Source: Oscheius onirici (lineage: Eukaryota; Nematoda; Chromadorea; Rhabditida; Rhabditidae). From it: 64,000 nucleotides of DNA. Location: positions 8,418,501-8,482,500 of the forward strand of contig OW051470.1 in assembly GCA_932521025.1 (NCBI GenBank). Reading direction: 5' to 3'. Numbering within the stretch: the stretch's first letter is position 1; each line of letters starts with the position of its first letter. Below are positions 29,701 through 41,952 of this stretch, piece after piece. The notes beneath the pieces are model-generated. The model ran no database searches and was not told the DNA's origin. It was given only the letters and a program-made list of their open reading frames with translations. The translations under genes were made by a program, and so were the position numbers.

Positions 29701-31297
29701 AACTGGCAGAAGAACTACACGCCAGGATCATATGATCGAGAGCTATAATCGATTGTTCATCCGGCAGAGCCGGAGAGGCGCATCTGAGCCCATGTTTTGA
29801 AAAAAGAAAGAGCTGCTCGGAACTGCCTTCTCCAAACTTAAATGTGTTGAGGAGAGGGGACCGCCCGGGCACGCTCTTGGTCGTTTATCACCGCTTGACA
29901 AATTTCAGGGGGCAGGAGAAAGTCATCAAAGAAACAAATAAAAACTATTAGAACTTTGCCTAAAATGTCCAAAAAGGAGAGAGGTGTGTATGGGCAGGCG
30001 AGAATGTAAACAGGGCGATCGGTGCACATCCGCAAATAACTCACTCTCTCCTCTTGCTTTGGCAAACTAGAGTCTCCCCTCGACCGATTAGGATGCCATA
30101 CGGCGGAGCGCGAGAAAACACTGTTAATTGAGAGCTGTTAGTTAAATATTCTGGATTCTTTGAAAAGCCGCACGTTATCCGCGAGAGTTACAGCAAAAAA
30201 AGGTATTCTCAGTGTAAACATAATTTATCTGAGATGAACAGATTTTCTAGCGCGTACTACTTTGGGAGCTCAAGATAATACGCTTACGGGGAACAAATAC
30301 AGAGCCGATGAAAGCTCCAGTTCAGGCACACCCAATCACGCCAATTTAGGATGTCAGAATATAAAGCTTGACAATGTTTTACAAAGTTGTAGAACGTACT
30401 CGACACGGAGGTAAAGGAAAAACCAGGCGGGACTTGAATCTTGGGCCGCAGCGAAGGTCTTCCGCCGAGTGTGCCGAGACGGTATGGGTACGACCGGACC
30501 GAGCTTCTACTGTTGCGAGCTATCGACTGCTCACTACACCTTGCAATAATCCATGTTCAAGTAATTTGAGCTATGATCTGGGAATTCATGAAAAGTGTTT
30601 GGAAGCTTGCTGTATTTTTTGGCATTCAAACATAACCTTCAAAATTTCTCATACCCATACACAGATTTTTCAAACGTTTTTTGACCAACCAAGTAAACGC
30701 ATATTTTTTAACTAACCTATTGACGGAAGGGAAGACGAAGCTGTCGTCAATGCTCGACGAGTTGTAGTTCCACAGCGAAGCTGTCGTCTGAAAAATGTGT
30801 TCTCATTTTCTTAGATCAGATAGCCAAATGGGAATGGTTCATTACACCATAAGAGAGAGAGCGAGTATGGAGAGACAGCTGACAGCCATTTCGAAGCCCA
30901 GAATGGCATTCAATTTGGTTTTCTTCTGGTAGCTAAGGGATACGGGAGTGAGAAGGAGAGTGAGACTTTGAAAAGTTGGAGAGATTGAAGGAACCGGAAT
31001 GATTAGAGAGAGGGAGAGACGAATCAGGCAGCCGAATATGCAAATGGCGCCTTACTCTCCTTTGGTCCTCTATCTCTCCAAACCGCAATGAGGGCAGCCC
31101 GTTGACACCATTCGGACACTGGCCATACGGTAATTGGACAGACAAAAGACTAGCTCTAGTTTATGGAGATTTGTCGTTTAAAATTTGAGAGAAACATGGA
31201 AATTTTTTGCATGAGCCACTTCCGGTCAGCTAAAATCGTATTAATTGTATTACATTTTTAAAGGATTGTGGTCTGTTCAAAAAGAAGAAGAATTACT

Positions 31298-31458
31298 GTA
31301 AGATTTTAGCTCTTCCCTTCAGACCCACTTAGCACTTAAACATTGGATACTCAACCAACAAATTCTAAAGTACGTTGCGTATCTTTCGAATTTGTTGAAT
31401 GAGTATTCAATGTTTACGTGCTAAATGGGTCTCGAAGAGAAGAGCTAAAATTTTATGG
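31298..31458. repeat. Palindromic fold-back repeat
   Basis: GATTTTAGCTCTTCCCTTC ... GACCCACTTAGCAC ... ATTGGATACTCAACCAAC pairs with its mirror ending GAAGAGCTAAAATTTT. A related palindrome at 41528-41640 shares the GGATACTCA / TGAGTATCCAACATTTGC and GGGTCTC blocks. Confidence 0.6.
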
Positions 31459-34400
31459 TAATCCCTCTTATTTTTGATAAGACCATACCACTTAGTTAAT
31501 CTTGTTAAGGACTCGACTGATGTATATTTAAGAAATTTGACATATATCTGACATATCTCTGCAATCTGGCATATCCGTATACTTTTGGGCTCACAAACAA
31601 CAACATTTTTAGCATTCGTTAACTTTTAACTTAACCCAGTTTTAAATCAAATCTAAGTGTTCCCGAAATGGTCTTATTTTTACTGCTTCACAGTCCCCAA
31701 AAACTGTTCCTTCCGTTTGCAGGAAAAACGGACAGTAATACTTTTAGGCCGTGAGCACTACTGATCCTAAACCACAGGCTTGAAGTTCCTACTTTAACAC
31801 TCCCTTCACAAACGTGGAGGTCTTAGAAAATGTTCCCATTCTTGTAAAAAGAGGAGCTCTGAACGTCACATACAGCCCTCACAGAGAGTGAGAGTACACA
31901 CATTCAGTAGGCCACTTTAGGATGATGGTTCAATCATATCGATCTCCCGCTTCCCGGAACCACTCTTCACACATTCTCCTCTACCTTATATAATTTTTGA
32001 GTGTCCGAAGATGGAAAGGGGGATGGGTCGATTTGGTCGGGGCGGTAGGCTGAGGAGAGGAGGGGAGAGAGAGCCAAGCGCGTAATGACTCTTGCTCACT
32101 TGTGACCAATATCTCGTCGGGAGAAAGGGGGCCGTATGGAAGAAGAAGGAAGAGAAAAACAAACACTGTTTGGGTCCTAACGGGTATTTGGCACAAGAGT
32201 TATGAGCAGAAATGGAGAGAGAGAGACACCACGGGGCGACATGACTCAACCAAAAAAGGGAAGAACGAGCGGGCAAAGCACACCCCAGACCATATGATTA
32301 GACATAATTCGAAGGAGAGAGTTCTCTTTAGCGAGAGATAGAGTGAAAGAGAGAGTACAAGATTCATATTTTGTTCTGGAAGCCTGTTCTGGAAAAGAGT
32401 CAAGAGTCTGAGGACAGAGATTACAATATTTGAATGGGACAGAAGGACAGAGAGAAAGAGACAGACAGAGAGATCCAAGCTACTGATCAGCTCAAAAAAA
32501 ACTGTGAGAGAGAGTCACAGAACAGGTGCGAAAAGCGACCAAACTGTCGAACCCAGAGACTGTTTATACAGCCCTGTGAGAAATTTTTAACTTTTTTATT
32601 CAATTTTAAAGAAGAGGCTATAATTCCATTTTGGGGTCTACACAGCTGTGCCTACCGCCGCCTTGGGTGGTCTCTTTTTCGTCCCGCTCCCTCGAGCGAC
32701 ATTACGTTTTCGGCTTCAATCCAAAAGCCTAAAAAAGTGAATGGAAGAAAGGGTTAGCTTAGAGAGAGAATTGAGAAGAGCCGAGACACCTCATTATTGC
32801 ATGAGGCAGCTGGGCCGGACTGGAGGCAGATGACTGACGATTCGGGCCGAGAGAGAGCACTCCCAACCACATAAATTGGTCGACCTCTCTGCCTAGACAT
32901 AAACAAGAGAATAGGAGAGAGAGATTGTTGAGAGTCAACCGGCACACAGTCAACAACATCCGTTTTTGGATTTCTCTTCTTCTGTCAGAAAGTCTAGCAC
33001 TTTTGAAATGGAGTTGGTTGAAGAAGTACTGAAGAACTGTAAGTTTTCGGTACTAACCATCAACGTTGCGTTAAAAAATGTTGAGTTTGCAACTTTTTGA
33101 AAGTATCGTGAGCCATTTTTTCGGGGCGTGACCCACAGCTAAGTCCACCGTTTTTATCAGTATTTTCACCTTGTCCGTAAAATATTGCAGCCTCGGGAGA
33201 AATGTGACCATACATAAGGAAAAAACACAGCGGATCTGCTGCTATGGGTCTCGCAAAAAAAACTGCTTTACGACACTTTAGGAAATTTTCATGCTGTAAA
33301 AAATAAGTAGTTTTTTAAAACACCGGTGGTTGTTTATGCCGAAATTAAACAGGGGAGAGTTTTTGTCACAGAACAAGCTACAGAGCAAGAGCTTGGAGAC
33401 CGCTTTAAGAACGTAATGCGTGCTTTGATCGAGCTTGGCTAAGGAAAGCGCAATCTAAGGAAAACCAAGAAGAATGAGAAATCTAGACGGAAGTTCCTTT
33501 CATCCGCCGTAGCCCCTCAATCAGAAACTTGGCCTATGAAAAAAAAGGGAGGTTAATTAGAACTCTGACTTCTCCACAAGAGAGCGGGAATAAGAGTTCA
33601 AGCTGACTTTTATACGCACTCGGGGTGGCAGATATTATAGCTGTAAGTGGGTTTGCTGACGACAGGAGAGAACCCCCGCCCCGCAAAAATACATCAAATG
33701 ACGCCGGTTTTGATAATTGCAAGAGTTGAGAATACTCCCCGTCGAACAATTAGAGCCGCCTACTTCAGATCAATTGGTTGTCCCGTTGTGAACACGGATT
33801 TCTTATCAACAGGTGTTTTCTAGCTTATTTTTGAGTGATGACGGAGTTTCCGGAAGGACGGATGGCGCAAGAGCTTACGGGAATGAGTAACCTGGACAAA
33901 CGGTACTTCTGGATCAGATCAGTTAATTCTGTAAAGGGCAGTCAAAGGGAACAGTGAAGATTTCGAACGAATCCGAGTCAATGAAAGAGCCTAAGGAAAA
34001 TCCTTAGATCTGAACCAGAGCTTGATGATCAGTTACGAAGGCAAGATATTCAAGAATGAAGCCTCTTTCGGTATAATAAACAGTTACTGAGAGATAGTAG
34101 ACCTTTAAAAATGTTCATTGTGAGCCCCCCTTACCTAAGAAAATCTAACGTGAAAAAAAGTGAAATACTCACAATCAACCAGATAAAAGCAAATAAATCA
34201 AGTTTTGTAGGTCAAATTCTAAACTATACTTGACCTATGCCCGCTATACCTGATAGCGGGCCAAAATTGAGATTTCTTATTTTTATTGGTAGCTACTGTA
34301 CAAACTACTTTTGTAGAATCAACTGGAGAGACAGTAGCTTTTTGAATGGTTTAAAAAATCTGAACCAGAACTGAAAAGGCAATGAGGAGAAGGTAGTCTA

Positions 34401-35943
34401 AAGTAAACATTGGTCCAGAGCGAGAGAGACAGGCAGTAATATACTTTTAGTTTTGATTGACAGGCTCTGTTTTTTTGCGCTTCTCTTTTCAAACAAGCTG
34501 GAGTTGGCGAGAAAGACCTCTATTAGTCTTGTAGTAGACTGGAAGAAAAGATGGTGGGAAATATTTGTTAGAAAATATCTTTTTTTTGCAACTTCATCTA
34601 GGTAGACTTTCAACAAAATAAAAGTTTTTCCGGTTAAAGTTACACAGAGACCTGCATTGAGGTGAAGCGCCTAGATGGTGAAAGAGAAAAGACGAAGAAA
34701 AGGGTGAACTTTAGGAGCCCCCGAAAAACAGACTCGTGATAGGAAAACAATATGTATTGTCCAATAATTCAAGAAGCTGTTTACCAAGCTGTAAGTTCCT
34801 GGAAAGTGACAAAGTCCGGCCCAAGAATTTGAAACAAAAAAAAGCATTGCAAAAGGAGATTCCCCAAAAATTCGGAAAATAGTTCAATTCAATTTTTTTC
34901 GCGCTAAAAGGTGGACTGATTTTTACCGTCCCTTGGATCAAGGTTCAGTTAGATCAAGAGGTTACAGTGTTACTAGAAACAGTCTTTCCTAAAACTTTTC
35001 GGACAATCTGGTTCACGAAATCATAACAAGCGGGCCGAGTGAATGAGAGATAGAGAGACACAGAGAACGAAAGGCGTATGAGATTAGGAGGAGAGGAGGA
35101 CGACAGTCCGCCCAGTTTTGACCCATCAGGGCCCGTTGCGAAGATATAGCATTCGATTGCGGAGAGTGGAAGACAGGCCAGAGAACACCTGCACGCGACA
35201 CTAGGCACAGGCTACTAAACAATACAGAGCGAGCGAGAGAGAGGGCATGAGACGAGCGCGGTCAGGAGGAGGTCAGTAGTGTCAAAGCACTCGTAAACTC
35301 TCTTGGATTAGGGAGTCGGGGGTTCTGCGTAGAGCTGGGGATGGGAAAATGGGAGAGAGCCAGGTACGGAAACAGAGAGGGACAGAGGGACAGAGACCTA
35401 CACAGAATGACTCTATACTAGTCTGAGCAATCCAGAAGAACAATTAGCTGCCGCCAATGAGAACGAGAGAGAGCCCGACGAGGTAAAAAGTTAATTCATC
35501 ACACGTTTTTGCCTGTTCCAGGTTAATCAAAGTTGCAGGAACGACCTCAATATCTTCCCTGAACACGGGGGTTGGAATTGACTAGTCAAGAGGAGGTTCA
35601 AATTCTCGCGTGTTCGTCAAAAATTGGGCGCCTCTGCATTAGGACATTGAGACCTTTGCGGGCGCGGAGGAGGGCGAGGTTACTCAAAAAGGCACATCGC
35701 TTCTTTTAGGCGAAGGCCAATCGATGTTAATCTGAACTTGGAGAGGTAGAGATACGATCAAAATGGGCTCACTAATTATGGGCTAATGAAGCTGTAGAGT
35801 GTAAGATGGAGACATTTAGAAGTGGGAAAAAAGTCGGGAGAAGGTTGTGCCGGTAGGCTTTGAAGTTCCCAGAGATTAGGGAGGTGTATAGAATAAGAAG
35901 AGTAGAAGCATTATGGTAGCAGAAAAAAGAGAAGTTCACAGTC

Positions 35944-36105
35944 CCTGTGCACCAGGGTTGCACGAACGTTCTTGTCCGTTGTTCGTTTTGAGCGAACACT
36001 AACACGAACAGTTCGTGTTCGCGGACTAACAACCGACTGGACTAATGTTCAGTTCGTCTGACGAACACAGACACGAAAATGTTCGTTTTCGAGGCTCGAA
36101 CAGGG
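35944..36105. repeat. GTTCG/CGAAC-rich block, possible hAT end
   Basis: Many GTTCG and CGAAC pentamers in both orientations within about 150 bp, opening with CACCAGGGTTGCACGAACG and closing near CGAACAGGGTTAAAAATCC. Repeated subterminal motifs and CAGGGTT ends are typical of hAT transposons. No transposase is visible nearby. Confidence 0.4.
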
Positions 36106-37571
36106 TTAAAAATCCGACGAACTCGAATATTTGGTCTCGCAACGATTTTCCGCCAACATTTGGTTTGGATTTGGTGTGCGCACAGTACATTACTTTATAG
36201 TTATCAGAATGTCTAGAAGACAAGTATCTGCTGAAGACTTGTAGCTCTCAACCCCCAGTTACTCTGAATTCGAATCTCGAGTCTATCAGGCAAAAATATG
36301 TAGTCAGGTCCAATGAAGCAAACCAAAAAAGTAAGGAAACAAAATGTGAGCTGAGATAAGTCAAGCAACAGAAGAAGCTCGACCGGCTGTGTTCCAGATT
36401 TTATACTGAACATGGGACTAACGGAAATGACTAGTGTTAACACATCCTTGGGTAATGAGACAACTGAACAGTTAAAGACTACCAGTGAGGCTATCAAATG
36501 GCGCTGATCTCTAGTAGGTCATCAAAGAATGAGGTAAGTTTTTGTAAGACCGAAGAGCATGTCACTGAAAATAACAAACTCTTGAACTAAATTTTGAGAG
36601 TACAAGAACCTACAAATTTTAACAACAGCTAAGCCATAACTTGGAAACAGCCGGAAGAAGTGAGCAGAACAAAGAGGTATGTCTAAATGTAAAGAAAAAG
36701 AATATTGTGGAAAAGTTGTGAAGGAATATAGCGCGTACCAAACCTTCACCTTACGTACTTTTTTGACGCGAGGCGAAAGAGATTGGAGAGATATTAGACA
36801 GAAGTTTGGAGTGTATCCTACTTGGATTGGAGAAATAGAAATGTGAGATTTTAGAGCGTAAAAACGAGTAAACAATAGAGTTGCCAATAGACTGACTGTC
36901 ACCTCGAAGCGATCAGTTCGACTCTTTTCTCGCTCTTTCAAGGCTATTCGCTCCGGCGTTAAATCATTGTGGCCTAGCCAATTGGCCCCCAACCGGCTCA
37001 GAGTCTTCCTCGCCCCTCTAGCCGTTTGTCACACAATCGTCTTCCAAACGTTAACCATTAAAAGGGGAATCGAGGGGCTCTTATAAAAGAGAAGCCGACT
37101 GATAAATTACGAGTAGAAGAGAATCAACAAATTGAGACTGCCAGCTGACCATAAATTTGTTGGTGTGTGGCGAGATTTGCGCAGCAGATAGTCAGGGTTG
37201 AATCCTAATGAGTTCGGGGGTAATCAGTCGAGAAAAGGGATGCAAGAAACTGACCTGGAAGTTTGGAAGAAATCGAGCAGTTCAGAGACGGGCTTCTTCC
37301 TTCGAAACGACGACAGAAGAGAAGAGGATTGCACTGAAGATTGTGGGTACCTCCGTAAACTGTAGGCTGTCTCTGTGTCTCTCTGGCTCTCTGTCCCTCT
37401 GTCTCTCAGTCTCTCAGCCTCTCTGTCACTGTCTCTTTGTCATTCTGTCACTCTGTCACTCCGTCACTCTGTCCCTCTGTCTCTCTCTAACTGTGACTCT
37501 CTGTCTCTTTGTCTCTCTGTTCATCTAACTGTCTGTCTCTCTGTCTTGCTGCTTCGTCTTTGAAAGCTCAC

Positions 37572-37649
37572 CTGAACTTGAAATCGAAAGGAAAAGTCTT
37601 GCGTCCTGTGGTAGAAGTCCTCCAGAAAACCATCCTCTTGTGCAGACAT
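37572..37649 (-). pseudogene. Damaged copy of exon 1 of the 1-399 gene
   Basis: The minus strand reads MSAQEDGFLEDFYHRT, matching MTEQEDGLLEDFYHRT, followed by an internal deletion and frame change before a conserved FPFDF-type end and a GTGAGC donor. Sequence upstream of the ATG also aligns with 400-450. No second exon follows; a CT-rich tract takes its place at 37370-37555. Confidence 0.75.
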
Positions 37650-38065
37650 CCTTCAAGTGACTGAATTGCTTTTCGATGGAAAACAGTTTATAATAAACTT
37701 TGTGTCTTTTCTAGTTTTGCCCAAAATAGTAATTAACAATTACGGTTTTTGTAAAAGGCAGAGTTCTGCGGACATGTCACGCCGTGTCAGATTTGATCCC
37801 TTTCGCTAAATACCAGTTTGTTTTCCATGGAACGTCGTCAGTCCCTCAATTCTCTCCGAAGTAATCTCTGTGTTTCTTTATAAATAGGAAACCCGGTTAA
37901 CAAAAAAGATATACTTTTATTTTACATCGATATAGCTGTGAGATCAGGACAACTGGGGCTGTGGGAAAAGCATCTTTTGAGCGTAGAAATCTCTCTCAAG
38001 TAGCGGGAATGTGTACAGAACAGGACAATTCTGGATATACAAGCAGATTGGGCGCGAAGACAGAT

Positions 38066-38346
38066 CTAAGCCGTGTTGGAGACTCGATGTTGACCGGCAT
38101 TGAGAGCGGCCCGGCGACGACGAGCAGCGGCTATTTCACGCTGGACTTTGGGCTCAAAAGAGTCGCGAATCGACTCGATCAGATGCTGGGAGGCGGGAAG
38201 TTTTATCACCTGAAAAGGGATGATTTTTAGAGGTCTTTCGGTCTATCAATTGAGCAAACAGTACCCCATTTCTGTACACAAAAGGCCCCGGCACAGTTGA
38301 CCTCCTCGAAATTTAGCGTAGCCCGTGCTTCCGTGGCGCAATAGGC

Positions 38347-38382
<36 letters not shown>

Positions 38383-41300
38383 GAGCCCACCCGGGAGCGA
38401 AACTTTTTTGCCTTTTTTGAACTCACTTTTCCACCCGAAAAGCATTGATTTTCTCTAAGAAGAAGACATTTTCCACAGGTGGCCCTGCAGTTTTCGGCCA
38501 TGAACTCTGCCGACTCGCCGCGACACATTCCCTGGTTCTTCCAGCTCTTGCACATCAGATGACGGTCCGTACAGGCTGAAATGGGGTTTTCTGCTGAAAA
38601 AATAATCGAAAAATTACGATCAGTCGTGTTGTAGCCAGGAGTACAGATATGACAAGAGGCAGCACAGTACTGACTCATATATTCCGGAGAGCTTTGGCAT
38701 TTTCCGAAATCGGCCCAGGCGTCGCAGCAAGAGTGTCTGAAGCTCTCGTTTTTTATACAATTTTCAAGATTTCACCTGTTAAAGCAGTCAACAAAGAGCT
38801 TGGCAGTCATTGGGACAATTTTTGGCTTCGGAGCATCGATGGTCGGAAGATCGCGGAGAGAGGAGGTCTGATTGTCCTTGCTGCTCTTCACTCCATGCAT
38901 TCTCCAGGTAGCTCCACCCTGAAAATTGACAGTTCAGCATACCAAAGATTCAAAGTTAGGAAAGACTAGAGGGAACTGGTCAGAACAGAGACAGAGAGAT
39001 GATGAGAATTGGGACTGAACTAGGGACATTATAGCTGTGAGTCAAGAGAGTACAGGTCAATCATCAGCGAGAGGAGAAGAGACCAACAGATTAAAGACTG
39101 GACTGGACAGAAACTACTGAACAACAGACAGTGAGTGAGAAACATAGTCTTGAAGAGAGACTACGTGGTTTGATCAAAAAGAACACAGTCAGAAAACAGA
39201 ATGAACTCACAGCTGGAACACAACGTCCCCACCAGCATCTTCCTTGATAACAAGAGTCGTGGTTCTCAAAGCCACGACAGATTCCATTCATTTTGATCTT
39301 TGCCACGCAGTGAGGGTATCTGAAATGAAAATTTACAAACATATGTTATCTGCTTCTTTTATTTTTTTTCGTTCGGGTTATTTTCTGTCTTGACCGTCCG
39401 ATAGTTTGTAACCGTTCCAACATTTTTATAGCCATCCGAATTCTAATAATACAACCGTTTTTTTTAGTTTTTATAACTGTTCGGACGGTTACAAAAAAAA
39501 GTTGGGACGGTTAAAATATTCTTCGGCTCTTTATTGGAAATGGACCATACCACCCCAGCGAGACAGTCTATTTCCTTTAGAAGTGTCTTGCCGATAGTTT
39601 TTTCTCAGCAGAAAACTGACCCTCTGGTGTCGCAGAAGAGGTAAGGAGATCCACAGTTGGGGTTCTGGAAGCTGCACGTGGGCCTTGGGGCATATCTGTA
39701 CATCTGATCGGTGTAGCCGTTCGACAAGCCATCGCGATTTGTCAAATAGGGGAAGGGGCGCATGTTGGCATAGCTGAAGTGCTGCCAGTTGGCACAGTAG
39801 CCCTCGTCGGCGGAATAGGCCTGGAAATGTTTTTTTCTTACGTTTTCCGTTCATGATGTCATGGTTTCGTGCCACAATAGTCATTTTTCACCTAGCGCGC
39901 AAGTTAAAGGTGATTTACTCCCTAGCCAATTTTCAAGCTCAAAACATCATTTTTTGGCTTCGAGATGTTCTGCAAAGTTGTAGAGCAGATCAAAAGCTAC
40001 AACTTTGTAGAACATCAAAAAGCTGGAAAAACATTTCTTTGTCTTCAAAATTATTGCGTCTTCCTAGCCGCAAACTTACAACTTCACGAAGCCATCTGGG
40101 CTGTCGCAACTGTCTCCACAGCTCCCACAAATAGTCGACAAAGGAGTGATGCATGAAGAAGATGGGTTCATTGGCTGATGTGCTGGGCGGCTTCATGTCT
40201 CCTCCCATCCAGAGATGGATATTCGAGTGAATGTACTCAATGGCTCCGTAATTGTTGGGATATGGACAACCTGAAGAAGATTTTGATTGACCCGAAGGAG
40301 ACAAAAAATACCAGCTGTGGGAGCAGTATAGGCCATGGTATTTTCGATGGAGTTTTGGGAGACAATGACATTGACTTGTTGTTCACTGAAGAGAGAGCCT
40401 TCAGCTCCAAGTTGGCGAAGAATTGTTCCTCTTCCTTCGAGGGTGGGCCAGTAGGCGAAGGGACCCTGGAGAGAATGAATTAGAGAGAGGAACAGAGAGA
40501 CTGAAAGGCTGAGAGATAGTACCTGAACGACATTTCCATAGAAATCAGTCTCTCCGGCAAAGAGATTCGAGAACATGATCGAGTCGCGAGGATCAGGAAG
40601 ATAGCTGTCCATGACACTGTCCCAGTAGGGAATAGCCACAAGCGGATCGACCATTCGTAGCGCTAGTTCGAATCTGAAAACTTGATTGTTTTCCCGTCGT
40701 AATAGCCGCCAAGATCGGATTTCAAGTAAACACAAGCATCGGTGGTTCAGTGGTAGAATGCTCGCCTGCCACGCGGGCGACCCGGGTTCGATTCCCGGCC
40801 GATGCAACTGTTTTTGCAATTTTTTGGCTAACCTCTTCAAATATTCTCTGTGCCAGGGCAAGAATCCCGGTCCAGAATGAGCTCCAGATCCCACTCCGAC
40901 TTCCAAATGTTGTCTACTGAGTCTGTCGTACTCTCCGTTTCTTTTAAGCGTGTTCAGTGCATTGTGCCATCTGTTTCTCTCGTCATCAGTCATCATCCTG
41001 TATTCCTTTCTATAAGCCATATCCAGACGAACTCCATTTGAGAGAATACAGTTGCCTCCTTGCATCTGTCCCTAAAAGCAGTCCTTTAAAAACGGAGGAA
41101 ATAGAAATCTTACGTTGAAAAAGGGACAGACACAGGCAATCGTCATGCAGTCGTAGGGATGATAAGCAAATTGGCCACGAGCATTGGCGGGAACTGGGAT
41201 CGGGGTGAGCCAGTTGGGAGGTCCTCCGGGCTGATTGACTACCTGCAAAAAGACAAGCTTGATTGCTCTTCAATCCAATCCTATACTCTGAATTATTTTC

Positions 41301-41952
41301 TGGAGAAAAATGAGACTAAAAACTAAGAAATCTGTTTCGTTTATCTGGTGACGGCATGGCCTAGACCACGCCCTCGATTTGTTTAGCGGTCACAAAAAAT
41401 ATGTTTTTTAAAATTTTCGCTGTGAGACCCGTTGCCGCAAATTTCCAGGGGGTGGGCCAAAATTATAGCAACTCAAAAAAATGGTCGTGGAAGGCTGGAA
41501 AAAGGCACAGATGTAAATTTTTAGTAGTAACATGCAAATGTTGGATACTCAGCCAGAGTAGCTAAAATTTGAATTTGGCTGCGTTTCGTTGACTGAGTAT
41601 CCAACATTTGCATGTTTTATTTGTGTAAATGGGTCTCGCCACGAATACTTTAAGAGTTCAATGTCCGAAAGTAGGCCCTGAACTGCATCGCTTAAAACCT
41701 TCAAAAACTTTCGAATCTGAGTTTTCATCTCCCAAAAATACCCACCTGGTTCCTTTGAGCCTGTCTAGCCAGCCTCTTCCTGGCCATCTTGTCCATACTG
41801 TGATACATCAGACAGCTCTTTTTGATATTTATATCCGGAGCGTCGGAACAGTCTCGGGGCGGTTCCTTCTTCCTCCTGACCGAAGCAGTTCCATTTGTGA
41901 TCGCCTCGAGTCCCACGACAAGACAACAAAATGAGAGCGCCAGCAAACGCAT
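38066..41952 (-). CDS. tyr: Secreted tyrosinase with C-terminal ShKT domains
   Basis: Twelve exons on the minus strand: 41952-41746, 41242-41114, 41071-40833, 40673-40523, 40465-40312, 40270-40080, 39820-39621, 39319-39211, 38918-38776, 38736-38618, 38575-38427 and 38209-38066; 644 aa, all phases consistent. A signal peptide ([17 protein letters not shown]) precedes the copper domain: CuA histidines at about 148, 177 and 186 ([22 protein letters not shown]), then [13 protein letters not shown], and CuB histidines in [10 protein letters not shown] and [13 protein letters not shown]. Two ShKT modules follow, about 455-530 ([35 protein letters not shown]). The enzyme oxidises phenols and probably acts in cuticle or eggshell hardening, as proposed for nematode tyrosinases. 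Intron 10 is 42 nt. CTTTTTCAG abuts the ATG. Introns 3 and 11 contain tRNA genes on the other strand. Confidence 0.95.
38327..38399 (+). tRNA. tRNA-Asn (GTT)
   Basis: Full cloverleaf of 73 nt. Acceptor GCTTCCG pairs with CGGGAGC, anticodon stem TTCGG/CCGAA encloses loop CTGTTAA (anticodon GTT), and T-arm GGTGG-TTCGAGC-CCACC is perfect. A T6 run follows within 10 nt as the Pol III terminator. It lies antisense in intron 11 of the tyrosinase gene. Confidence 0.97.
39962..40025. repeat. Small dispersed hairpin repeat
   Basis: GATGTTCTGCAAAGTTGTAG pairs with CTACAACTTTGTAGAACATC. It is in tyrosinase intron 6 and belongs to the same family as 15201-15262. Confidence 0.65.
40736..40806 (+). tRNA. 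tRNA-Gly (GCC)
   Basis: 71-nt cloverleaf. Acceptor GCATCGG/CCGATGC, anticodon loop CTGCCAC (anticodon GCC) and T-arm CCGGG-TTCGATT-CCCGG are all intact. A T5 run follows. It lies antisense in the 159-nt intron 3 of the tyrosinase gene. Confidence 0.98.
41528..41640. repeat. Palindromic repeat related to 31298-31458
   Basis: ACATGCAAATGTTGGATACT pairs with AGTATCCAACATTTGCATGT. The downstream GGGTCTC block is shared with the 31.3-kb copy. It lies in tyrosinase intron 1. Confidence 0.6.

Larger units (their letters stand above)
26752..37571. other. 11-kb stretch without a recognisable gene
   Basis: No exon chain, RNA gene or domain is visible on either strand; open frames are short and isolated. 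It holds a 16-G run at 27831-27846, related hairpin/tRNA-like fragments at 28118-28235 and 30371-30535, a palindrome at 31298-31458, a GTTCG-rich block at 35944-36105, and CT/GA-rich tracts (35040-35400, 37370-37555). Because the Gln-rich gene has an acceptor directly before its ATG, part of this stretch could be its promoter and 5'UTR intron. Confidence 0.55.

Noticed and set aside
36522-36992. Minus-strand open frame of 156 codons in the gene desert
   Set aside because: Its composition is unlike the neighbouring genes, with no homology signal or splice context.
37375-37563. Ser/Leu-rich frames in the CT tract
   Set aside because: Simple-repeat translation with no gene evidence.
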